Shown: positions 21,685 through 35,437 of the stretch, piece by piece
Layout of the letters: each line of letters opens with the position of its first letter
Numbering within the stretch: position 1 is the stretch's first letter
From: Petrolisthes cinctipes
Lineage: Eukaryota > Arthropoda > Malacostraca > Decapoda > Porcellanidae
Assembly: GCA_033782935.1 (NCBI GenBank)
Contig: JAWQEG010000508.1
Span: 615,501 to 679,500, forward strand
Reading direction: 5' to 3'
Length of the DNA: 64,000 nucleotides
Notes under the pieces: generated by a model
What the model saw: only the letters and a program-made list of their open reading frames with translations
What the model was told of the DNA's origin: nothing
Databases searched by the model: none
Program-made: the position numbers and the translations under genes

Positions 21685-24660
21685 GCATGTTTTTAGCCTA
21701 TATTTTGAAAATATTCTAGCACTGTACAGATTGCTTCTGGGACCCCAAAATATTGAATTTTCGGGTGTTTTGAGCCTGAATTTGAGATATAAACGGGTAC
21801 AGAAGATACATGCACATATTGACTTTGGGCACCAAAAATATCGATTTTCAGCATGTTTTGGGCCTGAATTTTGAAAATACTCTAACACTTAGTAGGCATG
21901 TACAGATCGCTTCTGGGACCCCAAAATATCGAATTTTCGGGTGTTTAGGGCCAGAATTTGAGATATAAACGGGTACAGAAGATGCATGCACATATCTACT
22001 TTTGGGCACCTAAAAGATCGATTTTCAGTATGTTTTTGGCCTGCATTTAGAAAATACTCTAACACGGAGTAAGCATGTACAGATACCTTCTGGGACCTCT
22101 AAATATCGAATTTTCGGGTGTTTTGGGACTGAATTTGAGATATCGATTTTTTGGCACCTAAAATGTCGATTTTTAGCATGTTTTTAGCCTATATTTTGAA
22201 AATATTCTAGCACTGTGTAGGCATGTACAGATTGCTTCTGGGACCCCAAAATATTGAATTTTCGGGTGTTTTGAGCCTGAATTTGAGATATAAACGGGTA
22301 CAGAAGATACATGCACATATTGACTTTGGGCATCTAAAATATCGATTTTCAGCATGTTTTGGGCCTGTATTTTGAAAATACTCTAACACTGAGTAGGCAT
22401 GTACAGATTGCTTCTGGGACCCCAAAATATTGAATTTTCGGGTGTTTTGAGCCTGAATTTGAGATATAAACGGGTACTGAAGATGCATGCACATATCGAC
22501 TTTTGTGCACCTAAAAGATCGATTTTCAGTATGTTTTGAGCATGTATTTTGAAAATACTCTAACACAGAGTAGGCATGTACAGATCGCTTCTGGGACCCC
22601 TAAATATCGAATTTTCGGGTGTTTTGGGACTGAATTTGAGATACCGACTTTTTGTCACCTAAAAGATCGATTTTTAGCATGTTTTTAGCCTATATTTTGA
22701 AAATATTCTAGCACTGTACAGATTGCTTCTGGGACCCCAAAATATTGATTTTTCGGGTGTTTTGAGCCTCAATTTGAGATATAAACGGGTACAGAAGATA
22801 CATGCACATATTGACTTTGGGCACCAAAAATATCGATTTTCAGCATGTTTTGGGCCTGAATTTTGAAAATACTCTAACACGGAGTAGGCATGTACAGATC
22901 GCTTCTGGGACCCCAAAATATCGAATTTTCGGGTGTTTAGGGCCAGAATTTGAGATATAAACGGGTACAGAAGATAGCATGCACATATCGACTTTTGGGC
23001 ACCTAAAAGATCGATTTTCAGTATGTTTTTGGCCTGTATTTTGAAAATACTCTAACACGGAGTAGGCATGTACAGATACCTTCTGGGACCTCTAAATATC
23101 GAATTTTCGGGTGTTTTGGGACTGAATTTGAGATATCGATTTTTTGGCACCTAAAATGTCGATTTTTAGCATGTTTTTAGCCTTTATTTTGAAAATATTC
23201 TAGCACTGTGTAGGCATGTACAGATTGCTTCTGGGACCCCAAAATATTGAATTTTCGGGTGTTTTGAGCCTGAATTTGAGATATAAACGGGTACAGAAGA
23301 TACATGCACATATTGACTTTGGGCATCTAAAATATCGATTTTCAGCATGTTTTGGGCCTGTATTTTGAAAATACTCTAACACTGATTAGGCATGTACAGA
23401 TTGCTTCTGGGACCCCAAAATATTGAATTTTCGGGTGTTTTGAGCCTGAATTTGAGATATAAACGGGTACTGAAGATGCATGCACATATCGACTTTTGTG
23501 CACCTAAAAGATCGATTTTCAGTATGTTTTGAGCATGTATTCTGAAAATACTCTAACACGGAGTAGGCATGTACAGATCGCTTCTGGGACCCCTAAATAC
23601 CGAATTTTCGGGTGTTTTGGGACTGAATTTGAGATATCGACTTTTTGGCACCTAAAAGATCGATTTTTAGCATGTTTTTAACCTATATTTTGAAAATATT
23701 CTAGCACTGTACAGATTGCTTCTGGGACCCCAAAATATTGAATTTTCGGGTGTTTTGAGCCTGAATTTGAGATATAAACGGGTACAGAAGATACATGCAC
23801 ATATTGACTTTGGGCACCAAAAATATCGATTTTCAGCATGTTTTGGGCCTGAATTTTGAAAATACTCTAACACGGAGTAGGCATGTACAGATCGCTTCTG
23901 GGACCCCAAAATATCGAATTTTCGGGTGTTTAGGGCCAGAATTTGAGATATAAACGGGTACAGAAGATGCATGCACATATCTACTTTTGGGCACCTAAAA
24001 GATCGATTTTCAGTATGTTTTTGGCCTGTATTTAGAAAATACTCTAACACGGAGTAAGCATGTACAGATACCTTCTGGGACCTCTAAATATCGAATTTTC
24101 GGGTGTTTTGGGACTGAATTTGAGATATCGATTTTTTGGCACCTAAAATGTCGATTTTTAGCATGTTTTTAGCCTATATTTTGAAAATATTCTAGCACTG
24201 TGTAGGCATGTACAGATTGCTTCTGGGACCCCAAAATATTGAATTTTCGGGTGTTTTGAGCCTGAATTTGAGATATAAACGGGTACAGAAGATACATGCA
24301 CATATTGACTTTGGGCATCTAAAATATCGATTTTCAGCATGTTTTGGGCCTGTATTTTGAAAATACTCTAACACTGAGTAGGCATGTACAGATTGCTTCT
24401 GGGACCCCAAAATATTGAATTTTCGGGTGTTTTGAGCCTGAATTTGAGATATAAACGGGTACTGAAGATGCATGCACATATCGACTTTTGTGCACCTAAA
24501 AGATCGATTTCAGTATGTTTTGAGCATGTATTTTGAAAATACTCTAACACGGAGTAGGCATGTACAGATCGCTTCTGGGACCCCTAAATATCGAATTTTC
24601 GGGTGTTTTGGGACTGAATTTGAGATATCGACTTTTTGTCACCTAAAAGATCGATTTTTA
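21685..24660 (+). repeat. Three hexamers (992, 993 and 991 bp), copy of 16577-19552
   Basis: Hexamers start at 21685, 22677 and 23670; M4 units at 22176, 23168 and 24161. All the length oddities of the earlier copy are kept. Differences seen by eye are single bases, for example GCCTCAATTTG near 22770, CTAAATACCG near 23600 and TTTTTAACC near 23690. Confidence 0.93.
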
Positions 24661-25977
24661 GCATGTTTTTAGCCTATATTTTGAAAATATTCTAGCACTG
24701 TACAGATTGCTTCTGGGACCCCAAAATATTGATTTTTCGGGTATTTTGAGCCTGAATTTGAGATATAAACGGGTACAGAAGATACATGCACATATTGACT
24801 TTGGGCACCAAAAATATCGATTTTCAGCATGTTTTGGGCCTGAATTTTGAAAATACTCTAACACGGAGTAGGCATGTACAGATACCTTCTGGGACCTCTA
24901 AATATCGAATTTTCGGGTGTTTTGGGACTGAATTTGAGATATCGATTTTTTGGCACCTAAAATGTCGATTTTTAGCATGTTTTTAGCCTTTATTTTGAAA
25001 ATATTCTAGCACTGTGTAGGCATGTACAGATTGCTTCTGGGACCCCAAAATATTGAATTTTCGGGTGTTTTGAGCCTGAATTTGAGATATAAACGGGTAC
25101 AGAAGATACATGCACATATTGACTTTGGGCATCTAAAATATCGATTTTCAGCATGTTTTGGGCCTGTATTTTGAAAATACTCTAACACTGATTAGGCATG
25201 TACAGATTGCTTCTGGGACCCCAAAATATTGAATTTTCGGGTGTTTTGAGCCTGAATTTGAGATATAAACGGGTACTGAAGATGCATGCACATATCGACT
25301 TTTGTGCACCTAAAAGATCGATTTTCAGTATGTTTTAAGCATGTATTTTGAAAATACTCTAACACGGAGTAGGCATGTACAGATCGCTTCTGGGACCCCA
25401 AAATATCGAATTTTCGGGTGTTTAGGGTCAGAATTTGAGATATAAACGGGTACAGAAGATGCATGCACATATCGACTTTTGGGCACCTAAAAGATCGATT
25501 ATCAGTATGTTTTTGGCCTGTATTTTGAAAATACTCTAACACGGAGTAGGCATGTACAGATACCTTCTGGGACCTCTAAATATCGAATTTTCGGGTGTTT
25601 TGGGACTGAATTTGAGATATCGATTTTTTGGCACCTAAAATGTCGATTTTTAGCATGTTTTTAGCCTATATTTTGAAAATATTCTAGCACTGTGTAGGCA
25701 TGTACAGATTGCTTCTGGGACCCCAAAATATTGAATTTTCGGGTGTTTTGAGCCTGAATTTGAGATATAAACGGGTACTGAAGATGCATGCACATATCGA
25801 CTTTTGTGCACCTAAAAGATCGATTTTCAGTATGTTTTGAGCATGTATTTTGAAAATACTCTAACACGGAGTAGGCATGTACAGATCGCTTCTGGGACCC
25901 CTAAATATCGAATTTTCGGGTGTTTTGGGACTGAATTTGAGATATCGACTTTTTGGCACCTAAAAGATCGATTTTTA
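24661..25977 (+). repeat. Octamer HOR variant (1317 bp), copy of 19553-20869
   Basis: M1 24661, M2/M3 hybrid 24827, M4 24975, M5 25151, M6/M2 hybrid 25328, M3 25505, M4/M5 hybrid 25653, M6 25830. The hybrid at 25328 has GTTTTAAGCATG where the other copy has GTTTTGAGCATG. Confidence 0.92.
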
Positions 25978-26969
25978 GCATGTTTTTAGCCTATATTTTG
26001 AAAATATTCTAGCACTGTACAGATTGCTTCTGGGACCACAAAATATTGAATTTTCGGGTGTTTTGAGCCTGAATTTGAGATATAAACGGGTACAGAAGAT
26101 ACATGCACATATTGACTTTGGGCACCAAAAATATCGATTTTCAGCATGTTTTGGGCCTGAATTTTGAAAATACTCTAACACGGAGTAGGCATGTACAGAT
26201 CGCTTCTGGGACCCCAAAATATCGAATTTTCGGGTGTTTAGGGCCAGAATTTGAGATATAAACGGGTACAGAAGATGCATGCACATATCTACTTTTGGGC
26301 ACCTAAAAGATCGATTTTCAGTATGTTTTTGGCCTGTATTTAGAAAATACTCTAACACGGAGTAAGCATGTACAGATACCTTCTGGGACCTCTAAATATC
26401 GAATTTCCGGGTGTTTTGGGACTGAATTTGAGATATCGACTTTTTGGCACCTAAAATGTCGATTTTTTGCATGTTTTTAGCCTATATTTTGAAAATATTC
26501 TAGCACTGTGTAGGCATGTACAGATTGCTTCTCGGACCCCAAAATATTGAATTTTCGGGTGTTTTGAGCCTGAATTTGAGATATAAACGGGTACAGAAGA
26601 TACATGCACATATTGACTTTGGGCATCTAAAATATCGATTTTCAGCATGTTTTGGGCCTGTATTTTGAAAATACTCTAACACTGAGTAGGCATGTACAGA
26701 TTGCTTCTGGGACCCCAAAATATTGAATTTTCGGGTGTTTTGAGCCTGAATTTGAGATATAAACGGGTACTGAGGATGCATGCACATATCGACTTTTGTG
26801 CACCTAAAAGATCGATTTTCAGTATGTTTTGAGCATGTATTTTGAAAATACTCTAACACGGAGTAGGCATGTACAGATCGCTTCTGGGACCCCTAAATAT
26901 CGAATTTTCGGGTGTTTTGGGACTGAATTTGAGATATCGACTTTTTGTCACCTAAAAGATCGATTTTTA
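25978..26969 (+). repeat. Complete hexamer (992 bp), copy of 10919-11910
   Basis: M1 25978, M2 26144, M3 26321, M4 26469, M5 26645, M6 26822. It keeps the GATTTTTTGCATG boundary and the CTTCTCGGACC change. New single-base changes are GGGACCACAAAAT in M1 and AATTTCCGGG in M3. Confidence 0.93.
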
Positions 26970-28639
26970 GCATGTTTTTAGCCTATATTTTGAAAATATT
27001 CTAGCACTGTACAGATTGCTTCTGGGACCCCAAAATATTGATTTTTCGGGTGTTTTGAGCCTGAATTTGAGATATAAACGGGTACAGAAGATACATGCAC
27101 ATATTGACTTTGGGCACCAAAAATATCGATTTTCAGCATGTTTTGGGCCTGAATTTTGAAAATACTCTAACACGGAGTAGGCATGTACAGATCGCTTCTG
27201 GGACCCCAAAATATCGAATTTTCGGGTGTTTAGGGCCAGAATTTGAGATATAAACGGGTACAGAAGATGCATGCACATATCGACTTTTGGGCACCTAAAA
27301 GATCGATTTTCAGTATGTTTTTGGCCTGTATTTTGAAAATACTCTAACACGGAGTAGGCATGTACAGATACCTTCTGGGACCTCTAAATATCGAATTTTC
27401 GGGTGTTTTCGGACTGAATTTGAGATATCGATTTTTTGGCACCTAAAATGTCGATTTTTAGCATGTTTTTAGCCTTTATTTTGAAAATATTCTAGCACTG
27501 TGTAGGCATGTACAGATTGCTTCTGGGACCCCAAAATATTGAATTTTCGGGTGTTTTGAGCCTGAATTTGAGATATAAACGGGTACAGAAGATACATGCA
27601 CATATTGACTTTGGGCATCTAAAATATCGATTTTCAGCATGTTTTGGGCCTGTATTTTGAAAATACTCTAACACTGATTAGGCATGTACAGATTGCTTCT
27701 GGGACCCCAAAATATTGAATTTTCGGGTGTTTTGAGCCTGAATTTGAGATATAAACGGGTACTGAAGATGCATGCACATATCGACTTTTGTGCACCTAAA
27801 AGATCGATTTTCAGTATGTTTAGAGCATGTATTTTGAAAATACTCTAACACGGAGTAGGCATGTACAGATCGCTTCTGGGACCCCAAAATATCGAATTTT
27901 CGGGTGTTTAGGGTCAGAATTTGAGATATAAACGGGTACAGAAGATGCATGCACATATCGACTTTTGGGCACCTAAAAGATCGATTTTCAGTATGTTTTT
28001 GGCCTGTATTTTGAAAATACTCTAACACGGTGTAGGCATGTACAGATACCTTCTGGGACCTCTAAATATCGAATTTTCGGGTGTTTTGGGACTGAATTTG
28101 AGATATCGATTTTTTGGCACCTAAAATGTCGATTTTTAGCATGTTTTTAGCCTATATTTTGAAAATATTCTAGCACTGTGTAGGCATGTACAGATTGCTT
28201 CTGGGACCCCAAAATATTGAATTTTCGGGTGTTTTGAGCCTGAATTTGAGATATAAACGGGTACAGAAGATACATGCACATATTGACTTTGGGCATCTAA
28301 AATATCGATTTTCAGCATGTTTTGGGCCTGTATTTTGAAAATACTCTAACACTGATTAGGCATGTACAGATTGCTTCTGGGACCCCAAAATATTGAATTT
28401 TCGGGTGTTTTGAACCTGAATTTGAGATATAAACGGGTACTGAAGATGCATGCACATATCGACTTTTGTGCACCTAAAAGATCGATTTTCAGTATGTTTT
28501 GAGCATGTATTTTGAAAATACTCTAACACGGAGTAGGCATGTACAGATCGCTTCTGGGACCCCTAAATATCGAATTTTCGGGTGTTTTGGGACTGAATTT
28601 GAGATATCGACTTTTTGGCACCTAAAAGATCGATTTTTA
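26970..28639 (+). repeat. Decamer HOR variant (1670 bp), copy of 11911-13580
   Basis: M1 26970, M2 27136, M3 27313, M4 27461, M5 27637, M6/M2 hybrid 27814 (GGGTCAG), M3 27991, M4 28139, M5 28315, M6 28492. Private changes are GTTTTCGGACTG in M3 and GTTTAGAGCATG in the hybrid. Confidence 0.92.
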
Positions 28640-29641
28640 GCATGTTTTTAGCCTACATTTTGAAAATATTCTAGCACTGAGTAGGCATGTACAGATTGCT
28701 TCTGGGACCCCAAAATATTGAATTTTCGGGTGTTTTGAGCCTGAATTTGAGATATAAACGGGTACAGAAGATACATGCACATATTGACTTTGGGCACCAA
28801 AAATATCGATTTTCAGCATGTTTTGGGCCTGAATTTTGAAAATACTCTAACACGGAGTAGGCATGTACAGATCGCTTCTGGGACCCCAAAATATCGAATT
28901 TTCGGGTGTTTAAGGCCAGAATTTGAGATATAAACGGGTACAGAAGATGCATGCACATATCGACTTTTGGGCACCTAAAAGATCGATTTTCAGTATGTTT
29001 TTGGCCTGTATTTTGAAAATACTCTAACACGGAGTAGGCATGTACAGATACCTTCTGGGACCTCTAAATATCGAATTTTCGGTTGTTTTGGGACTGAATT
29101 TGAGATATCGATTTTTTGGCACCTAAAATGTCGATTTTCAGCATGTTTTTAGCCTATATTTTGAAAATATTCTAGCACTGTGTAGGCATGTACAGATTGC
29201 TTCTGGGACCCCAAAATATTGAATTTTCGGGTGTTTTGAGCCTGAATTTGAGATATAAACGGGTACAGAAGATACATGCACATATTGACTTTGGGCATCT
29301 AAAATATCGATTTTCAGCATGTTTTGGGCCTGTATTTTGAAAATACTCTAACACTGAGTAGGCATGTACAGATTGCTTCTGGGACCCCAAAATATTGAAT
29401 TTTCGGTTGTTTTGAGCCTGAATTTGAGATATAAACGGGTACTGAAGATGCATGCACATATCGACTTTTGTGCACCTAAAAGATCGATTTTCAGTATGTT
29501 TTGAGCATGTATTTTGAAAATACTCTAACACGGAGTAGGCATGTACAGATCGCTTCTGGGACCCCTAAATATCGAATTTTCGGGTGTTTTGGGACTGAAT
29601 TTGAGATATCGACTTTTTGTCACCTAAAAGATCGATTTTTA
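28640..29641 (+). repeat. Hexamer with M1' (1002 bp), copy of 13581-14582
   Basis: M1' 28640 (176 bp), M2 28816, M3 28993, M4 29141, M5 29317, M6 29494. Private changes include GTTTAAGGCCAG in M2 and TTTCGGTTGTT in M5. Confidence 0.92.
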
Positions 29642-31311
29642 GCATGTTTTTAGCCTATATTTTGAAAATATTCTAGCACTGTACAGATTGCTTCTGGGAC
29701 CCCAAAATATTGATTTTTCGGGTGTTTTGAGCCTGAATTTGAGATATAAACGGGTACAGAAGATACATGCACATATTGACTTTGGGCACCAAAAATATCG
29801 ATTTTCAGCATGTTTTGGGCCTGAATTTTGAAAATACTCTAACACGGAGTAGGCATGTACAGATCGCTTCTGGGACCCCAAAATATCGAATTTTCGGGTG
29901 TTTAGGGCCAGAATTTGAGATATAAACGGGTACCGAAGATGCATGCACATATCGACTTTTGGGCACCTAAAAGATCGATTTTCAGTATGTTTTTGGCCTG
30001 TATTTTGAAAATACTCTAACACGGAGTAGGCATGTACAGATACCTTCAGGGACCTCTAAATATCGAATTTTCGGGTGTTTTGGGACTGAATTTGAGATAT
30101 CGATTTTTTGGCACCTAAAATGTCGATTTTTAGCATGTTTTTAGCCTTTATTTTGAAAATATTCTAGCACTGTGTAGGCATGTACAGATTGCTTCTGGGA
30201 CCCCAAAATATTGAATTTTCGGGTGTTTTGAGCCTGAATTTGAGATATAAACGGGTACAGAAGATACATGCACATATTGACTTTGGGCATCTAAAATATC
30301 GATTTTCAGCATGTTTTGGGCCTGTATTTTGAAAATACTCTAACACTGATTAGGCATGTACAGATTGCTTCTGGGAGCCCAAAATATTGAATTTTCGGGT
30401 GTTTTGAGCCTGAATTTGAGATATAAACGGGTACTGAAGATGCATGCACATATCGACTTTTGTGCACTTAAAAGATCGATTTTCAGTTTGTTTTGAGCAT
30501 GTATTTTGAAAATACTCTAACACGGAGTAGGCATGTACAGATCGCTTCTGGGACCCCAAAATATCGAATTTTCGGGTGTTTAGGGTCAGAATTTGAGATA
30601 TAAACGGGTACAGAAGATGCATGCACATATCGACTTTTGGGCACCTAAAAGATCGATTTTCAGTATGTTTTTGGCCTGTATTTTGAAAATACTCTAACAC
30701 GGAGTAGGCATGTACAGATACCTTCTGGGACCTCTAAATATCGAATTTTCGGGTGTTTTGGGACTGAATTTCAGATATCGATTTTTTGGCACCTAAAATG
30801 TCGATTTTTAGCATGTTTTTAGCCTATATTTTGAAAATATTCTAGCACTGTGTAGGCATGTACAGATTGCTTCTGGGACCCCAAAATATTGAATTTTCGG
30901 GTGTTTTGAGCCTGAATTTGAGATATAAACGGGTACAGAAGATACATGCACATATTGACTTTGGGCATCTAAAATATCGATTTTCAGCATGTTTTGGGCC
31001 TGTATTTTGAAAATACTCTAACACTGATTAGGCATGTACAGATTGCTTTTGGGACCCCAAAATATTGAATTTTCGGGTGTTTTGAGCCTGAATTTGAGAT
31101 ATAAACGGGTAGTGAAGATGCATGCACATATCGACTTTTGTGCACCTAAAAGATCGATTTTCAGTATGTTTTGAGCATGTATTTTGAAAATACTCTAACA
31201 CGGAGTAGGCATGTACAGATCGCTTCTGGGACCCCTAAATATCGAATTTTCGGGTGTTTTGGGACTGAATTTGAGATATCGACTTTTTGGCACCTAAAAG
31301 ATCGATTTTTA
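29642..31311 (+). repeat. Decamer HOR variant (1670 bp), copy of 14583-16252
   Basis: M1 29642, M2 29808, M3 29985, M4 30133, M5 30309, M6/M2 hybrid 30486 (GGGTCAG), M3 30663, M4 30811, M5 30987, M6 31164. It shares GGGAGCCC and CAGTTTG with its partner. M4 at 30811 has GCCTATATT whereas the partner M4 at 15752 has GCCTTTATT, a likely conversion site. Confidence 0.92.
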
Positions 31312-33315
31312 GCATGTTTTTAGCCTACATTTTGAAAATATTTTAGCACTGAGTAGGCATGTACAGATTGCTTCTGGGACCCCAAAATATTGAATTTTCG
31401 GGTGTTTTGAGCCTGAATTTGAGATATAAACGGGTACAGAAGATACATGCACATATTGACTTTGGGCACCAAAAATATCGATTTTCAGCATGTTTTGTGC
31501 CTGAATTTTGAAAATACTCTAACACGGAGTAGGCATGTACAGATCGCTTCTGGGACCCCAAAATATCGAATTTTCGGGTGTTTAGGGCCAGAATTTGAGA
31601 TATAAACGGGTACAGAAGATGCATGCACATATCGACTTTTGGGCACCTAAAAGATCGATTTTCAGTATGTTTTTGGCCTGTATTTTGAAAATACTCTAAC
31701 ACGGAGTAGGCATGTACAGATACCTTCTGGGACCTCTAAATATCGAATTTTCGGTTGTTTTGGGACTGAATTTGAGATATCGATTTTTTGGCACCTAAAA
31801 TGTCGATTTTCAGCATGTTTTTAGCCTATATTTTCATAATATTCTAGCACTGTGTAGGCATGTACAGATTGCTTCTGGGACCCCAAAATATTGAATTTTC
31901 GGGTGTTTTGAGCCTGAATTTGAGATATAAACGGGTACAGAAGATACATGCACATATTGACTTTGGGCATCTAAAATATCGATTTTCAGCATGTTTTGGG
32001 CCTGTATTTTGAAAATACTCTAACACTGAGTAGGCATGTACAGATTGCTTCTGGGACCCCAAAATATTGAATTTTCGGGTGTTTTGAGCCTGAATTTGAG
32101 ATATAAACGGGTACTGAGGATGCATGCACATATCGACTTTTGTGCACCTAAAAGATCGATTTTCAGTATGTTTTGAGCATGTATTTTGAAAATACTCTAA
32201 CACGGAGTAGGCATGTACAGATCGCTTCTGGGACCCCTAAATATCGAATTTTCGGGTGTTTTGGGACTGAATTTGAGATATCGACTTTTTGTCACCTAAA
32301 AGATCGATTTTTAGCATGTTTTTAGCCTATATTTTGAAAATATTCTAGCACTGAGTAGGCATGTACAGATTGCTTCTGGGACCCCAAAATATTGAATTTT
32401 CGGGTGTTTTGAGCCTGAATTTGAGATATAAACGGGTACAGAAGATACATGCACATATTGACTTTGGGCACCAAAAATATCGATTTTCAGCATGTTTTGT
32501 GCCTGAATTTTGAAAATACTCTAACACGGAGTAGGCATGTACAGATCGCTTCTGGGACCCCAAAATATCGAATTTTCGGGTGTTTAGGGCCAGAATTTGA
32601 GATATAAACGGGTACAGAAGATGCATGCACATATCGACTTTTGGGCACCTAAAAGATCGATTTTCAGTATGTTTTTGGCCTGTATTTTGAAAATACTCTA
32701 ACACGGAGTAGGCATGTACAGATACCTTCTGGGACCTCTAAATATCGAATTTTCGGTTGTTTTGGGACTGAATTTGAGATATCGATTTTTTGGCACCTAA
32801 AATGTCGATTTTCAGCATGTTTTTAGCCTATATTTTGAAAATATTCTAGCACTGTGTAGGCATGTACAGATTGCTTCTGGGACCCCAAAATATTGAATTT
32901 TCGGGTGTTTTGAGCCTGAATTTGAGATATAAACGGGTACAGAAGATACATGCACATATTGACTTTGGGCATCTAAAATATCGATTTTCAGCATGTTTTG
33001 GGCCTGTATTTTGAAAATACTCTAACACTGAGTAGGCATGTACAGATTGCTTCTGGGACCCCAAAATATTGAATTTTCGGGTGTTTTGAGCCTGAATTTG
33101 AGATATAAACGGGTACTGAAGATGCATGCACATATCGACTTTTGTGCACCTAAAAGATCGATTTTCAGTATGTTTTGAGCATGTATTTTGAAAATACTCT
33201 AACACGGAGTAGGCATGTACAGATCGCTTCTGGGACCCCTAAATATCGAATTTTCGGGTGTTTTGGGACTGAATTTGAGATATCGACTTTTTGTCACCTA
33301 AAAGATCGATTTTTA
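31312..33315 (+). repeat. Two consecutive hexamers with M1' (1002 bp each)
   Basis: First: M1' 31312, M2 31488, M3 31665, M4 31813, M5 31989, M6 32166. Second: M1' 32314, M2 32490, M3 32667, M4 32815, M5 32991, M6 33168. Both M2 have GTTTTGTGCCTG. M4 at 31813 has ATTTTCATAATATT, which breaks the conserved dyad. This is the only pair of adjacent M1' hexamers. Confidence 0.92.
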
Positions 33316-34445
33316 GCATGTTTTTAGCCTATATTTTGAAAATATTCTAGCACTGTACAGATTGCTTCTGGGACCCCAAAATATTGATTTTTCGGGTGTT
33401 TTGAGCCTGAATTTGAGATATAAACGGGTACAGAAGATACATGCACATATTGACTTTGGGCACCAAAAATATCGATTTTCAGCATGTTTTGGGCCTGAAT
33501 TTTGAAAATACTCTAACACGGAGTAGGCATGTACAGATCGCTTCTGGGACCCCAAAATATCGAATTTTCGGGTGTTTAGGGCCAGAATTTGTGATATCGA
33601 TTTTTTGGCACCTAAAATGTCGATTTTCAGCATGTTTTTAGCCTATATTTTGAAAATATTCTAGCACTGTGTAGGCATGTACAGATTGCTTCTGGGACCC
33701 CAAAATATTGAATTTTCGGGTGTTTTGAGCCTGAATTTGAGATATAAACGGGTACTGAAGATGCATGCACATATCGACTTTTGTGCACCTAAAAGATCGA
33801 TTTTCAGTATGTTTTGAGCATGTATTTTGAAAATACTCTAACACGGAGTAGGCATGTACAGATCGCTTCTGGGACCCCTAAATATCGAATTTTCGGGTGT
33901 TTTGGGACTGAATTTGAGATATCAACTTTTTGGCACCTAAAAGATCGATTTTTAGCATGTTTTTAGCCTATATTTTGAAAATATTCTAGCACTGTACAGA
34001 TTGCTTCTGGGACCCCAAAATATTGAATTTTCGGGTGTTTTGAGCCTCAATTTGAGATATAAACGGGTACAGAAGATACATGCACATATTGACTTTGGGC
34101 ATCTAAAATATCGATTTTTAGCATGTTTTGGGCCTGTATTTTGAAAATACTCTAACACTGAGTAGGCATGTACAGATTGCTTCTGGGACCCCAAAATATT
34201 GAATTTTCGGGTGTTTTGAGCCTGAATTTGAGATATAAACGGGTACTGAAGATGCATGCGCATATCGACTTTTGTGCACCTAAAAGATCGATTTTCAGTA
34301 TGTTTTGAGCATGTATTTTGAAAATACTCTAACACGGAGTAGGCATGTACAGATCGCTTCTGGGACCCCTAAAAATCGAATTTTCGGGTGTTTTGAGACT
34401 GAATTTGAGATATCGACTTTTTGGCACCTAAAAGATCGATTTTTA
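33316..34445 (+). repeat. Tetramer (639 bp) plus trimer (491 bp), closest relative of the window start
   Basis: M1 33316, M2/M3 hybrid 33482, M4/M5 hybrid 33630, M6 33807; then M1/M4 hybrid 33955, M5 34121, M6 34298. It shares GAATTTGTGATATCG and ATATCAAC with 358-1487, 32958 bp away. Here M5 has a GCATGCGCATATCG change. Confidence 0.92.
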
Positions 34446-35437
34446 GCATGTTTTTAGCCTATATTTTGAAAATATTCTAGCACTGTACAGATTGCTTCTG
34501 GGACCCCAAAATATTGAATTTTCGGGTGTTTTGAGCCTGAATTTGAGATATAAACAGGTACAGAAGATACATGCACATATTGACTTTGGGCACCAAAAAT
34601 ATCGATTTTCAGCATGTTTTGGGCCTGAATTTTGAAAATACTCTAACACGGAGTAGGCATGTACAGATCGCTTCTGGGACCCCAAAATATCGAATTTTCG
34701 GGTGTTTAGGGCCAGAATTTGAGATATAAACGGGTACAGAAGATGCATGCACATATCGACTTTTGGGCACCTAAAAGATCGATTTTCAGTATGTTTTTGG
34801 CCTGTATTTAGAAAATACTCTAACACGGAGTAAGCATGTACAGATACCTTCTGGGACCTCTAAATATCGAATTTTCGGGTGTTTTGGGACTGAATTTGAG
34901 ATATCGATTTTTTGGCACCTAAAATGTCGATTTTTAGCATGTTTTTAGCCTATATTTTGAAAATATTCTAGCACTGTGTAGGCATGTACAGATTGCTTCT
35001 GGGACCCCAAAATATTGAATTTTCGGGTGTTTTGAGCCTGAATTTGAGATATAAACGGGTACAGAAGATACATGCACATATTGACTTTGGGCATCTAAAA
35101 TATCGATTTTCAGCATGTTTTGGGCCTGTATTTTGAAAATACTCTAACACTGATTAGGCATGTACAGATTGCTTCTGGGACCCCAAAATATTGAATTTTC
35201 GGGTGTTTTGAGCCTGAATTTGAGATATAAACGGGTACTGAAGATGCATGCACATATCGACTTTTGTGCACCTAAAAGATCGATTTTCAGTATGTTTTGA
35301 GCATGTATTTTGAAAATACTCTAACACGGAGTAGGCATGTACAGATCGCTTCTGGGACCCCTAAATATCGAATTTTCGGGTGTTTTGGTACTGAATTTGA
35401 GATATCGACTTTTTGGCACCTAAAAGATCGATTTTTA
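34446..35437 (+). repeat. Complete hexamer (992 bp)
   Basis: M1 34446, M2 34612, M3 34789, M4 34937, M5 35113, M6 35290. M1 has ATAAACAGGTAC, a CpG to CpA change. M3 has the TGTATTTAGAAAATAC and GAGTAAGCATG pair, but M2 keeps ATATCGACTTTTGGG, so the linked set is broken here. M6 has GTTTTGGTACTG, shared with 46733. Confidence 0.92.

Larger units (their letters stand above)
16054..26298 (+). repeat. Recent tandem duplication, unit 5108 bp
   Basis: Left copy about 16054-21190, right copy about 21162-26298. All monomer boundaries and length oddities repeat at an offset of exactly 5108 bp (16253/21361, 17735/22843, 19229/24337, 20545/25653). By eye I found about eight single-base differences, suggesting roughly 99.8% identity. 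The internal junction is the M2/M5 hybrid at 21036-21212. Confidence 0.9.
5771..31560 (+). repeat. Older duplication of a domain of about 10 kb
   Basis: The first copy is about 5771-16520. Its left part (5771-10918) corresponds to 16577-20869 and 21685-25977. Its right part (10919-16520) corresponds to 25978-31560 at an offset of 15059 bp. Offsets to the second copy fall from 10806 to 10128 to 9951 bp because the copies at 17569 and 19553 lack 678 bp and 177 bp relative to the first. Removing one 5108-bp unit leaves two collinear copies. Confidence 0.85.

Noticed and set aside
16577..26298. The near-identical 5.1-kb copies as an assembly artefact
   Set aside because: Several private single-base differences separate the copies and the junction is a specific hybrid monomer, so a real duplication is more likely. 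Without reads, an artefact is not excluded.
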